A DNA stretch of 64,000 nucleotides from CAXXOK01 sp963675365. GTDB taxonomy: Bacteria; Bacillota; Clostridia; Christensenellales; Aristaeellaceae. Numbering within the stretch: position 1 is the stretch's first letter; every line of letters starts with the position of its first letter. Location of the stretch: NCBI GenBank assembly GCA_963675365.2, contig CAXXVA010000001.1, forward strand, positions 248,001 through 312,000, given 5' to 3'. Shown piece by piece: positions 53,725-62,467 of the stretch. The notes beneath the pieces were generated by a model that saw only the letters and a program-made list of their open reading frames with translations, did no database searches and was not told the origin of the DNA. Position numbers and translations under genes: made by a program.

Positions 53725-53943
53725 CTATAGTCCGCCCCATACCGGAGAGAATTTTCGGGCGAATATTGTATCAATATGCGCATACTCATCCTGCGTGATC
53801 AACTCGGTTTCCAGAAGCGATTTGGCTATTGTCATCGCGAGACGATACCTTTTTTCACGTCCGAACTGTTCAGGCGTCATTGGCTTTTGCGTCACGTGCT
53901 CATAGCTTTGCCCAACGCATTTAGAAACGTCAACAGGTCTCAT
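53725..53943 (-). CDS. SHOCT-like small protein of recombinase module
   Basis: A 72-residue protein: an N-terminal linker, QSYEHVTQKPMTPEQFG, then AMTIAKSLLETELITQDEYAHID, a SHOCT-like short helical end found in small proteins beside clustered serine recombinases. Its ATG overlaps the preceding stop (ATGA). It may assist recombination, but the role is unknown. Confidence 0.65.
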   Translation of the reverse strand: MRPVDVSKCVGQSYEHVTQKPMTPEQFGREKRYRLAMTIAKSLLETELITQDEYAHIDTIFARKFSPVWGGL

Positions 53944-54224
53944 ACGCACAGACCCTTGCGATTGTGCTGACTGCGCCAATACCGCAAACGGCAATAATCC
54001 GAACAGAATTCACGCGGACGGTGTCCATCCAATACACAGATGCTATCCCCGCAATTCTTGCACGTATCACGCTTCATACTTTTCTTGCGGGAGGCAATCG
54101 TCTTTTCCTTGCATACAAAGGATTGAACCGTGGTTCTGGGAAGGCCGATGGTTCTGGCGATCTCAGAAACCGAGATTCCGTCGGTTCGCAAAGTTCGTAT
54201 ATGCTGCTTATGTTGATTTGTCAT
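53940..54224 (-). CDS. Small HTH and zinc-finger DNA-binding protein
   Basis: A 94-residue protein with an N-terminal helix-turn-helix of the Hin/homeodomain-like kind (LRTDGISVSEIARTIGLPR, then TTVQSFV) and a C-terminal zinc finger (CKNCGDS, FCSDYCRLRYW). ATG at 54224 has AGAGGGGTAAGCATC upstream. It is co-oriented with the recombinase genes and probably regulates or assists them. Confidence 0.75.
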   Translation of the reverse strand: MTNQHKQHIRTLRTDGISVSEIARTIGLPRTTVQSFVCKEKTIASRKKSMKRDTCKNCGDSICVLDGHRPREFCSDYCRLRYWRSQHNRKGLCV

Positions 54225-54298
54225 GATGCTTACCCCTCTGTATTGCTTTTTTCTATTGTTTGGGATGCGATACTTTCCTGTGAAAGGAGTGGAACTGT

Positions 54299-54529
54299 AT
54301 GAACGACCAGCACAAAACCATCGAGGAAATGACAAGCGATACGCCCGCCAAGGAAAAACGCGACCGCAAGCACTGGGTTGGCTTTGTCGAAAGCGACGTG
54401 GTGAACTTCCTCATGCTCAATGATCTGGGAAAGATGACGCTGGAGGACGGCGAAGGCAATAAAGCCAAGCTGACCCGCCGCAAGGACGGCAGCGTGTATG
54501 TGGAGTGCACGTCATCCAACGTCCTGTAA
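54299..54529 (+). CDS. Small uncharacterised protein, divergent from recombinase module
   Basis: A 76-residue acidic/basic protein: KRDRKHWVGFVESDVVNFLM followed by MTLEDGEGNKAKLTRRKDGS. AAAGGAGTGGAACTGT precedes the ATG and a terminator (54547-54577) follows, so it is probably real. It is divergently placed to the HTH/zinc-finger gene, like a small regulator. No family is recognised. Confidence 0.6.
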   Translation: MNDQHKTIEEMTSDTPAKEKRDRKHWVGFVESDVVNFLMLNDLGKMTLEDGEGNKAKLTRRKDGSVYVECTSSNVL

Positions 54530-54546
54530 TTGAAATCGAAATGTCG

Positions 54547-54577
54547 AAGGGTGCGCACGAATGATGTGCGCACCCTT
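54547..54577 (+). terminator. Intrinsic terminator after small plus-strand gene
   Basis: A 12-bp perfect stem, AAGGGTGCGCAC / GTGCGCACCCTT, with a 7-base loop is followed by TCTGTTT on the plus strand. It lies between the convergent small gene and the lysin gene and may act for both. Confidence 0.8.
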
Positions 54578-54582
54578 TCTGT

Positions 54583-56115
54583 TTATAAACCGTAGTTGTC
54601 TGTGATCATTGCGCCCTCATAGTAGAACGCCAGAATTACCTCATGAGATACGCCGTTGCGAGCCGCCCACATCGCGCCATGTTGGGACATACCCACGCCA
54701 TGACCGAAGTTCGTTACATTTCGTTCTTCCCGTGCGTTGATGTCCCATTCATCGAGTTTGGATACATAATAGGGGTAATGGGTTTTCCAAACATCACCGC
54801 TGCGCTTGGTGATACCATGATTAGAGGCAGAATAGAAACAATCGACAGTTTTACCGTCATAGGTCAGCACCTGCCCGGTTGTGGCTCGCACCGCCTCATC
54901 AACGCGAGCATACTTGCCGATCAATGACGCTCTCAACGCTTGGCTGGCAGTTGTATCAGATAACACACCGTTCCTGCGCTTATAGGCATAAGTGCGTGCG
55001 GCAATCGCCTGCGCCTTGAGCGCTTCGATGTCCGCAGAAGCATACATCTCTGACGGCACAACCCCACGCAGGTATTCTTCAATGTCAATGGATATCACGC
55101 CACCGCCAAAGCGATTGATGTTCTCCTGCCGGGTCATGTTGACTTGTACATACACTGTCTGTGCAGGTGAAGCCGTCTCCGTGCTTTCAGCGTATGCGTC
55201 CGCAGGCGCTTCCGTTTCCATGTCCTGCGCGTGATCGGATTCAGAAATGGCTTGCAGCGCACTTGCCAATGCCTGCCGCGTTTTCGGTCCGACAATGCCA
55301 TCTACCTCCAGGTGAAATGCGGTCTGGAACGCAAGGACCCCAGCCTTGGTCTTAGGACCAAAGATGCCGTCTGCCTGGCCGCAGTCATAGCCCAGTGTAT
55401 TGAGTGCCGTCTGCAAGGCAAGCACATCCCCGCCCTTGATCATTTGTTGTCCCTCTTTATATGAAAGAAGGCGTGTGGAGGCAATCGCAGGATTGGTAGT
55501 TCCAGTGACAATCTCCGTTTCAGCAACGGTATCGGGAATACTCACACCGGCTTTTCTATACTCGATGAACGGCAGTTTATACCAGTGCGTAAAACTGCGG
55601 TCTTTCAGCTTGCTGCGCACACAGCCGTAAGCAAAGCCTCGCCATTCGATGAGTTCTCCGTTCCCCAGGTAATACCCGACATGCCCCGATTTATACACTG
55701 CGACACCAGGGATTTCCGGGATGGTATCGATGGCTCCCCAGTCCATGCCTTGACTTTTGGCATAGGTGAACATGGAGTTTGCGCCTTTGTCTGGGCAGCC
55801 ATTGGCTTGGTACTTGCTGGTATACGTGTTGCCTGTACCGATTGCCTCCAGCACGCCCTGGCCGCCGTTCGTCCAGGCATACCCTTTGGCGCCGCCCATA
55901 CAATCGGCGCACACTTTTTTAGCGGCGATATCCTGCTTGTAACGCGCTGTACGATTGTCCTGATAATGGCTTGGGTATTGGTTAGCCTTGCTGTTTCGTA
56001 AGCTTGCGGTGCAGCGGTAAAAGCACGTGCCAAACCAATAGGGCTGACCCACCATCCGCATACAGAACGCCATAAAATGTTCATTGGTGAATGGGATGTT
56101 GATTCGCTCAGACAT
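54583..56115 (-). CDS. Endolysin: NlpC/P60-like amidase + peptidoglycan-binding + SpoIID domains
   Basis: A 510-residue lysin with three parts. Residues about 10-200 look like an NlpC/P60-type cysteine peptidase (WFGTCFYRC; KSGHVGYYLGNGELIEW; a His in the latter). Residues about 230-295 are a PG_binding_1 repeat (LQTALNTLGYDCGQADGIFG, GIVGPKTRQAL). Residues about 345-505 match SpoIID-type lytic transglycosylase (EEYLRGVVPSEM, AIAARTYAYKR, NFGHGVGMSQHGAMWAA). A SpoIID domain in a phage lysin is uncommon. It follows the holin gene. ATG at 56115 after GGAGAGAGATATCT. Confidence 0.88.
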   Translation of the reverse strand: MSERINIPFTNEHFMAFCMRMVGQPYWFGTCFYRCTASLRNSKANQYPSHYQDNRTARYKQDIAAKKVCADCMGGAKGYAWTNGGQGVLEAIGTGNTYTSKYQANGCPDKGANSMFTYAKSQGMDWGAIDTIPEIPGVAVYKSGHVGYYLGNGELIEWRGFAYGCVRSKLKDRSFTHWYKLPFIEYRKAGVSIPDTVAETEIVTGTTNPAIASTRLLSYKEGQQMIKGGDVLALQTALNTLGYDCGQADGIFGPKTKAGVLAFQTAFHLEVDGIVGPKTRQALASALQAISESDHAQDMETEAPADAYAESTETASPAQTVYVQVNMTRQENINRFGGGVISIDIEEYLRGVVPSEMYASADIEALKAQAIAARTYAYKRRNGVLSDTTASQALRASLIGKYARVDEAVRATTGQVLTYDGKTVDCFYSASNHGITKRSGDVWKTHYPYYVSKLDEWDINAREERNVTNFGHGVGMSQHGAMWAARNGVSHEVILAFYYEGAMITDNYGL

Positions 56116-56175
56116 AGATATCTCTCTCCTCCACAAAGCAATGGAGCGGCAGTCCTTCTCTGCCGCCCCGTCTGG

Positions 56176-56637
56176 TTAACCGTTATCTGTTGTGTCCTCG
56201 TCATCGTGACCGGGAAGTGCGTCGTCCTCTTTCCCGTGCAATTGCGAAAGGATATCCTTCAGCTTGTCCGGTACAGGCAAGCCCAAGTGCGCCGCGTTTT
56301 CGAGCATGGAGACGCCTTCATTGGACAAATAAAACGCAATAACCGCGGAGCGAAGCGCACCGCCTGTTCCCACCACATGCGTATCAATCACATGCGCCAT
56401 ACCGACCAAAGCGAAGATGAGCACCTTGCGGAACAGGCCCTTGAAACCAACCTCACTGGATAGCCGTTTATCCACGATGGCGCACATGATCCCCGTCAAG
56501 TAATCCAGCGCAACAAAGACGATGAGTGTAATCAGCAAGCCATCCAGTCCTCCCAGGTAAAATCCCAGCCAGCCGCCAAGCGCCGTGACCGCGATCTGGA
56601 TCTTCGTCCAAACCAGCTCGATCGAAAAATCTTTCAT
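56176..56637 (-). CDS. Phage holin family protein (phage_holin_4)
   Basis: A 153-residue membrane protein. It has about three or four hydrophobic segments (AVTALGGWLGFYLGG, LLITLIVFVALDYLTGIMCA, KVLIFALVGMAHVID, SAVIAFYLSNEGVSMLENA) and the family motif ALDYLTGI. The C-terminus is acidic and hydrophilic. It would permeabilise the membrane to release the lysin encoded next to it. Confidence 0.9.
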   Translation of the reverse strand: MKDFSIELVWTKIQIAVTALGGWLGFYLGGLDGLLITLIVFVALDYLTGIMCAIVDKRLSSEVGFKGLFRKVLIFALVGMAHVIDTHVVGTGGALRSAVIAFYLSNEGVSMLENAAHLGLPVPDKLKDILSQLHGKEDDALPGHDDEDTTDNG

Positions 56638-56664
56638 GGTATCTTCCTCCTTAAATTTGGGTAT

Positions 56665-56693
56665 GAAAAAACCGCCCTCGTTGCCAAAAGCGG
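56665..56693 (-). terminator. Terminator-like hairpin between tail fibre and holin genes
   Basis: On the minus strand a short CCGC / GCGG stem, extended by A-T pairs, is followed by six T residues. It would partly separate the tail genes from the lysis genes. Confidence 0.5.
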
Positions 56694-56715
56694 CTTATTC
56701 CGTGGATAGTCACCG

Positions 56716-58722
56716 TTATGTTCCGATGGCGAACCAATCAATGTCACGCATGGTGCTGAACGATCCGCCGACGATAATCGTGGCTTGTGTGGTCGTTTTG
56801 CTGTGCACCTTGAGACACCCGTTATCACCTGTCCAATTGCTGCCTGTTTTGGAATAATTGACAAGTACCTTGGGAACGGATGTAAATCCCGCACCGCTGT
56901 AATAGATGTAAGCACCGTATGAACCACTGACGCTGGCCGAACCATATGCGAATTTGTAGGGCAGCCTGTCGGCAGCCAATGTGCCCGATGTTATCTGGGA
57001 TGCCGCATGCGAGTGAGAACTCGCTGCGGCGCCTAAGTTCGCCAGCGTGACGCCTAAGTTTGTGCGTGCCACGGCTGCGGTTGTTGCGCCTGTCCCGCCC
57101 TTGGATACAGCCAGTGTGCCTGTACAGTCCGCAAGCGCATGCGCATGACTTGAGTTTGCCGCCCCGATCATAGCCGGCGTGATAGCCGCCAGATTCTTTC
57201 CACCGGCATAGAACGCCCACTCGCTGTTGATTTCTACACAGTTGACGATTTCTGCCGCTTTTCCGAACGCCACACCGGCACCGCCGCTGAGGAAGTGCAT
57301 CGTATAAGCGGCGCTCCCGGCATCCACAACCCGGGTGACTGCCGAAATAGCATCCGTTAGGGTGAACACCGCTTCATAGCTCGCGTCCACAGCAATGCTC
57401 CCAGCCCCCACGACCGCTGCAGAACCACTGGCTAAGTTCACTGCTGATGATAGCACACCGTTGCTGCCCTGCCGATACTGCACCTGACAGCTTGCGCTGT
57501 TCTTGCCATCCACAGACGAACAAGCGAAGTACGCCAGCATCTTGAGATAAGTCCCCTCGTCATCCTCCGAGCCGGTAGATAGACACCGAAGCGCTGCCGC
57601 GTTGCTGAAGATCGGTGCGGTATATGGTTTAACGTCAATGGAGATGCTCGCACTGGCCATACGTCCGCGCGTGTCGGTGACGATACCCATGAAAGAGATC
57701 GAGCCACTGTCCAGCAGGAAGCCTGTCGTCAGGCTGCTGGAAGATGCAGAATACCCTGCGCCTGTGATGGTGTAAGACGCGATGCTGGACCCATAAATGC
57801 CAGATGCACCTGAAATGCTCACCTGTGCCTTGCTCTTGCTCTGTACATACACACCCCATGCAGACGGTACATCACCGTCTATGCGTGTAGCGGAGAAAGT
57901 ACCGGGACTGGGTATGACCGCGCTTGGCGCGGTGATGGTAAAGGAATAAGTCACCGTGCCGATCACCATGCTGTCAGACAACGTGGTCAGCGTGACGGTC
58001 GCTGTGCCGGATGTAGAATTTGGGATCGCGCTCAGCCAGGATAAAGGGATGGAAAAGCTGCTGCTTGATACTCCCGCGCTGATAGCCTGTGTGCTGGAAT
58101 TGCTGCCGAACGTCCACTTGGCGGTATGCGAGTACGCGGATGATTGCGCGGCGATATACATGGTGATGGAACTGCCGGCGTTGACCGAGGTTGCGCTGAA
58201 TGTTGCAGAAGATGTCGCATAGTGGTAGGTTATCCGAAGTTGCGGCATCTCGTTCATGCGAACGTAATAACTGTACTCTATGCTGGTATTGACATTCTCA
58301 TGATAGATCCCAAAGCCGTTGTATCCATTAAGCAAGTGGTTGAGATGTGTGAGGGGGATGGTCACCCAGCTTGCCTGCCCTCTCGCGAAAGCGCCAAGCA
58401 AGAACCCATTGGTGAAATACCCGGATGCAGAGACACTGCCAGACGCAGACGTTTTGGAGGAACAGTGCAAGCGTACAGAGGTTGCGGCGCTTGAGCCATG
58501 CGCTGTATCGGCGCGCTTGAACCAGAACTCCACCTTGTCCACGACGACGGAGCCGTTAATGGTGTTTCTCAACGTCGTCAGATCGTCGGAAGAAAACCAG
58601 CAATGCCCATAATAGACATATCCACCGGCGTTCTCGTAATACCCTTGGATAAAATCGGTCTGACTCCAACTGCCGCCGCGATAGGAAGCTCTGGAAGAGG
58701 CCGTCAGTGTCAACGTCGGCAT
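56716..58722 (-). CDS. DUF859-type tail fibre protein
   Basis: A 668-residue protein. The first about 180 residues resemble DUF859 tail proteins (FWFKRADTAHGSSAATSVRLH). Residues about 190-470 are Ser/Thr-rich Ig-like beta repeats. The C-terminal part contains the fibre-knob motif VSKGGTGATTAAVARTNLGV and a final GCLKVHSKTTTQATIIVGG domain. It is probably a host-recognition fibre. It is the last tail gene before the lysis genes. Confidence 0.8.
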   Translation of the reverse strand: MPTLTLTASSRASYRGGSWSQTDFIQGYYENAGGYVYYGHCWFSSDDLTTLRNTINGSVVVDKVEFWFKRADTAHGSSAATSVRLHCSSKTSASGSVSASGYFTNGFLLGAFARGQASWVTIPLTHLNHLLNGYNGFGIYHENVNTSIEYSYYVRMNEMPQLRITYHYATSSATFSATSVNAGSSITMYIAAQSSAYSHTAKWTFGSNSSTQAISAGVSSSSFSIPLSWLSAIPNSTSGTATVTLTTLSDSMVIGTVTYSFTITAPSAVIPSPGTFSATRIDGDVPSAWGVYVQSKSKAQVSISGASGIYGSSIASYTITGAGYSASSSSLTTGFLLDSGSISFMGIVTDTRGRMASASISIDVKPYTAPIFSNAAALRCLSTGSEDDEGTYLKMLAYFACSSVDGKNSASCQVQYRQGSNGVLSSAVNLASGSAAVVGAGSIAVDASYEAVFTLTDAISAVTRVVDAGSAAYTMHFLSGGAGVAFGKAAEIVNCVEINSEWAFYAGGKNLAAITPAMIGAANSSHAHALADCTGTLAVSKGGTGATTAAVARTNLGVTLANLGAAASSHSHAASQITSGTLAADRLPYKFAYGSASVSGSYGAYIYYSGAGFTSVPKVLVNYSKTGSNWTGDNGCLKVHSKTTTQATIIVGGSFSTMRDIDWFAIGT

Positions 58723-58734
58723 ACCGATCCTCCT

Positions 58735-60006
58735 TTACGCAGAGCGCCACTTGAAGGCGAGACCGTTGGGTGTCGTGATCCAGTCGAAATAGCCACCGTT
58801 TTCTTCGTTGCCGATGGTCAGGCGGTTGGTGACATGCGCCGAGGTGATGTAGAGCTTGTTGTTGGAAATGTAGGCGATCTCCTCGCCGGATTGGACAAAT
58901 GACAATCGGGTATTACCAAGCCGTGCCATAAACGGACTGCCCAGTACACCCAGTTCCAGCCCGTCCGCCGAGAAGCGCTGGTAGCTCTGCAGCACGTCAA
59001 TGTACTGCTGCATCTCCCCCGTTACTTCCACGGTATAAGTGCGGGCACGCTGGAACACCAATTCAATGTCCGTTGCAGTCTGCTGGATGAGCGAGTTCAG
59101 GGCTTCACTGACGATCTGCACATTCTGCCTGGTTCCATAATTGTTTGCCACGGCATCAAGCACATTCTGCGTGACGTTTTGCGCTGTCTCGCTGATGTCG
59201 TCCGACAGGGTTTGGGTTGCGGTGTTCAAGGCGTGAATGTTTTCATCAATATCCTCGGGAGCGACTGTCCAGTCGGTCGGTTTGTTGCCTTCCTCCAGCT
59301 TGATACGGTAGAGAGACACGGTGTTGTTCGCCGTTGCACCTGCAACTCCGGCATACAGCAGCAAACTCCAACTGCCTGTTTCATTGGGTGTGGTCAATAC
59401 CACGGATTGCCTGGCATCCGAAATATCCAGTATTCCGCTTGTTCCGCTGACTGAAGTACCAAGATCATACACACGCCATGAGATCTGTGTTGCCGTTCCG
59501 GCATCCAGCGTGATATGTCCGATGCTGAGTGCGTATTGTGTGTTTTGCTTTAATCCTGTATAGATGGACTCATACGCGTAGTTGGAGGTTTCTGCGACCA
59601 TGGTCAGCATACTGCTGTTGCACACCAGATTTCGCCCGCCGATGGTCAGGCCATCAAATTCCACCTGACTAACCTTGGATGTGATCTGCTGCGCTTGCGC
59701 GGTAATGGTGGATTCAGCAGAGGAAAGGCGGCTTCCGAGGTTGTCTGTCACCGTCTGGTCCGCCTTAAGGGCGATGGCCTGGTCGGTCTGGCTGAAGCGT
59801 GTGTTCAGCTCGGTCTTTGTGTAGTAATCATCCGGCTCGACATCCGACCCGCATACCATCCATGCCGTGCCGCTCCAGCGTTTGATGAGGTTCGGTGTAA
59901 CAGAGGTGTCCAGCCACAGCATATGCAAAACGGGCGCGTGTGGTGCGGTATCCGATACATAGATATCCGTCTCATCCCGAATCGTCAGCTGCGCCACACA
60001 AAGCAA
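58735..60006 (-). CDS. Phage tail protein with carbohydrate-binding-like module
   Basis: A 423-residue protein. The N-terminus (DTAPHAPVLHMLWLDTSVTP) is typical of phage minor structural proteins. Residues about 120-240 form a beta-sandwich resembling carbohydrate-binding modules (GGRNLVCNSSML, YRIKLEEGNKPTDWTVAPED). The C-terminal 150 residues are coiled coil then an attachment domain (NNKLYITSAHVTNRLTIG). The start is TTG at 60006 after GAGGTGAGCTAG. It is probably part of the tail tip or baseplate. Confidence 0.75.
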   Translation of the reverse strand: MLCVAQLTIRDETDIYVSDTAPHAPVLHMLWLDTSVTPNLIKRWSGTAWMVCGSDVEPDDYYTKTELNTRFSQTDQAIALKADQTVTDNLGSRLSSAESTITAQAQQITSKVSQVEFDGLTIGGRNLVCNSSMLTMVAETSNYAYESIYTGLKQNTQYALSIGHITLDAGTATQISWRVYDLGTSVSGTSGILDISDARQSVVLTTPNETGSWSLLLYAGVAGATANNTVSLYRIKLEEGNKPTDWTVAPEDIDENIHALNTATQTLSDDISETAQNVTQNVLDAVANNYGTRQNVQIVSEALNSLIQQTATDIELVFQRARTYTVEVTGEMQQYIDVLQSYQRFSADGLELGVLGSPFMARLGNTRLSFVQSGEEIAYISNNKLYITSAHVTNRLTIGNEENGGYFDWITTPNGLAFKWRSA

Positions 60007-61671
60007 CTAGCTCACCTCGCATGTAAAAGTCGTTTTCACATCCACATCATCCCCGTCAATGGCGACGGATTTCCCGGTCGCAAACGCCGCGCCGCTGTCC
60101 ATGGCGTTGCCATCCTTATCCCGGCGATACCATGTATAGGTGTGCTCGGTGCCGGCTTCATCTACCTCCGTGCCATTTTGGAACAGACGGCATGCGAGTG
60201 TGGAGGTACCTACACTGTTTTTGAACACATCTCCGCCGCTGGACTCAATCACGGCTTGGAAGTTATCCGTTTTATCTGTCAACGTCAGGGTATCGGTGTA
60301 GGTTTCGCCGCCATAGGTCATGACGCACTGATAGGCTTGTACGCCGCTGACATCCCCGCCGCTGACCGTGAGTGAGGAGCTTGTTTCCCCCGAAATGGCG
60401 TTCCACGAACCCGCAGTGTACTTCTTCCACACAAAGGTCGCGCCGGAGGTGATGGCGGCAGTGCCGTCATAGGCGGAGGTTTGGATAGGAAGTGATCCTG
60501 CTTGGTTGAGAAACACCGAGCCGTTAGGTGCATAGAGTGAGAACACGACTGCGTTCTGACCGTCCGCGCCTGTCACGCCGGTATTGACCTTGCTCCACTG
60601 GATTTGGAGGGTGGTGGATACAGGCGACGTGATCGGCACAGACAATTCGCCCTGTTGCTGACCGCTGCCGCCAAGCATCGCACCCTCCGCAATGGTGATC
60701 GTAATCGGAATCTCATTGTTTACGGCAGAGCCAGCCTCCACCGTCATGCCTGTGGGAGCGCCTGTAATCGTGCTGATACTGGGCGTTACCTTGCCTGTGC
60801 CGGTATAACCAACCACGTTGCAGATCCGCGTCACGGCGGCAACCTGACCGCTCGCGTTACCCGCAAAGGTGATGTTCTCGTTGGTCAGGAAAACAGTGGA
60901 CGCGTTCGCACCGGCAGATCCAGTTGCACCGTCTCGTACCTTGTAGACGGTGAGTGTATCCGTCACGCCGGACTCCGAGGTCACAATCCGAAGCACAGCA
61001 GTATCACCGTTGAATACCGCATGGATAGGCTTGACGTTCAGGGTTGCACTGGTGATGTCAGCATTATCTGCTGTGGTCGGGTAATCCGTCCAGATATCCG
61101 ATGCGTTCTTGTACTGCCACCTGTCCACGGTTACATTGGCAAGGTTTGCAGTTAGCGTAATCTGGGCGGGAGAGACGCTGTCGTTCACGTCATACTTGAA
61201 AACCTGTTCACCAGAGATGGACACGAGTTTGGCATTGACCGCTGTTTTGATTTGCGAGAAAGTGATGTCTGCGACAATATCGCTGACCAAATCATTCTCC
61301 GGATCGGTATAGGTAACATACGCGAGATAGGAAAGCAGACCGCTGGCAACAGCTGTGAGCTTGTTGACGTTGACCGTCAGCACACCATTGGATACCGTTT
61401 CTCCGGAAGCAAGCGCGGTTTCGGCGCTTGCGCCTTCCCTGCGTTTCCATGTCACCGACAGTCCAGCGGCGTTCAGCGCCATGGCGTTTTGGTTAACGAA
61501 CACCACAGGGGTCAGCACCAGGTTGCCGCTGTCCGTCCAATCAGGAACAACAGACGCGTCGTTGGGATCGTACACCTGCGTTTTAGGCAGATTGGACGTA
61601 AGATAACACGATAGGGATTTGCCATCCGAGAGGTCGACAATGGAGATTTGGCCGGTTGCGATGACTGACAT
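60007..61671 (-). CDS. Ig-like repeat phage tail protein
   Basis: A 554-residue protein made of repeated beta domains, with an N-terminal MSVIATGQISIVDLSDGKSL and Ig-like modules such as YTWYRRDKDGNA, FVWKKYTAGSW and VTWKRREGASA. A short collagen-like GATGSAGANA sits near residue 250. Proteins of this layout lie between the tail endopeptidase and receptor-binding proteins in Clostridia phages. The C-terminus of the tail protein at 62464-64000 carries a similar FRWKRESDD module. It is adjacent to the next gene (0-base gap). Confidence 0.75.
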   Translation of the reverse strand: MSVIATGQISIVDLSDGKSLSCYLTSNLPKTQVYDPNDASVVPDWTDSGNLVLTPVVFVNQNAMALNAAGLSVTWKRREGASAETALASGETVSNGVLTVNVNKLTAVASGLLSYLAYVTYTDPENDLVSDIVADITFSQIKTAVNAKLVSISGEQVFKYDVNDSVSPAQITLTANLANVTVDRWQYKNASDIWTDYPTTADNADITSATLNVKPIHAVFNGDTAVLRIVTSESGVTDTLTVYKVRDGATGSAGANASTVFLTNENITFAGNASGQVAAVTRICNVVGYTGTGKVTPSISTITGAPTGMTVEAGSAVNNEIPITITIAEGAMLGGSGQQQGELSVPITSPVSTTLQIQWSKVNTGVTGADGQNAVVFSLYAPNGSVFLNQAGSLPIQTSAYDGTAAITSGATFVWKKYTAGSWNAISGETSSSLTVSGGDVSGVQAYQCVMTYGGETYTDTLTLTDKTDNFQAVIESSGGDVFKNSVGTSTLACRLFQNGTEVDEAGTEHTYTWYRRDKDGNAMDSGAAFATGKSVAIDGDDVDVKTTFTCEVS

Positions 61672-61702
61672 GTTGAATGCCCTCCTTGAATTCTATGCAT
61701 AT

Positions 61703-61731
61703 GAAAAGACGCCCATCTTCATGGACGTCTT
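61703..61731 (-). terminator. Intrinsic terminator after toxin-antitoxin pair
   Basis: AAGACG and CCAT pair with ATGG and CGTCTT, with one mismatched position between the two helices and a 4-base loop, followed by TTTTC on the minus strand. It lies 97 bases downstream of the toxin stop. Confidence 0.65.
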
Positions 61732-61827
61732 TCACACTCGTTTCAGCTAGTTGTCTTCGTAATGACCTTTACATTGATAAATAATGATTCATATTGTTCC
61801 AATGTATTCTTCTGGTTTGAATGGCAT

Positions 61828-62139
61828 TTACAGTAGATTCTTGTACTCTTGTTTGGCATCGAAGATTGCGTAGATGATTACTTCTTGAGCCTTTTCTTCA
61901 ACCTTGTAAAAGATCAAGTGCCTTTGAACAATCAAAACACGGTATCCTTGTTTGCGAAGCGTACTATACCTGGGATAACTTCCCATATTCGGCGATGTGC
62001 TCAAAAGGTTGATGCCTTGTTCGAGTTTTTCCAGATACCCGAGCGCTGTTTCGATACTCCCAGAATCATCCGCAATGTAGAGGATTAGGGAATGAAGTTG
62101 GTCATTGGCTTTGTCTGTTCGCAAAATGCGATAGTTCAT
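61828..62139 (-). CDS. ParE/RelE-type toxin
   Basis: A 103-residue protein of the ParE/RelE toxin family: MNYRILRTDKANDQLHSLIL start, YIADDSGSIETALGYLEKLE helices, and GYRVLIVQRHLIFYKVEEKA and VIIYAIFDAKQEYKNLL strands. Family members inhibit gyrase (ParE) or cleave mRNA (RelE); the target here cannot be told. Its start overlaps the antitoxin stop as ATGA. Confidence 0.9.
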   Translation of the reverse strand: MNYRILRTDKANDQLHSLILYIADDSGSIETALGYLEKLEQGINLLSTSPNMGSYPRYSTLRKQGYRVLIVQRHLIFYKVEEKAQEVIIYAIFDAKQEYKNLL

Positions 62140-62417
62140 TGGGCTTTCCTCTCAAGCAGGGAAGCTCTCAAACTATCAAAGCTAGTCTGCATCGGTGCAA
62201 CGCGACCTTGCCGGACATCTTCCTCAGCCTCAGCCAGTGCTTTTAAAAGCTCTAATTCAGCTTTCATTTGTGCATATTGCGCCATGCTAAGCAATACCGT
62301 GTCACCTCGGCCATTAACCGTCACATAGACGGGTTCTTGTGTTTCCTTACATGTTTTAGAGATTTCAGCATAGTGATTGCGCAAATCTGCTGATGGGCGA
62401 ATGATCTCTATCTTCAA
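62136..62417 (-). CDS. Phd/YefM-family antitoxin
   Basis: A 93-residue antitoxin with the Phd/YefM N-terminal fold (IIRPSADLRNHYAEISKTC, then PVYVTVNGRGDTVLLSMAQY). The C-terminal part is the toxin-neutralising tail. The start is set as TTG at 62417 because the promoter's expected transcription start (about 62435) lies downstream of the first in-frame ATG. GGGAGG is just upstream. Confidence 0.88.
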   Translation of the reverse strand: MKIEIIRPSADLRNHYAEISKTCKETQEPVYVTVNGRGDTVLLSMAQYAQMKAELELLKALAEAEEDVRQGRVAPMQTSFDSLRASLLERKAQ

Positions 62418-62429
62418 CACCTCCCTTAA

Positions 62430-62467
62430 CATAGTCAAATTATATTCTTATATGACTATGATGTCAA
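62430..62467 (-). promoter_or_regulatory. Consensus promoter and operator-like inverted repeat of the toxin-antitoxin pair
   Basis: On the minus strand, TTGACA (62467-62462), 17 bases, TATAAT (62444-62439): both boxes match consensus perfectly. The 8-base repeat CATAGTCA (62460-62453) and its reverse complement TGACTATG (62437-62430) flank the -10 box, as expected for an antitoxin binding site for autoregulation. The -35 box overlaps the stop codon of the tail gene. Confidence 0.85.
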
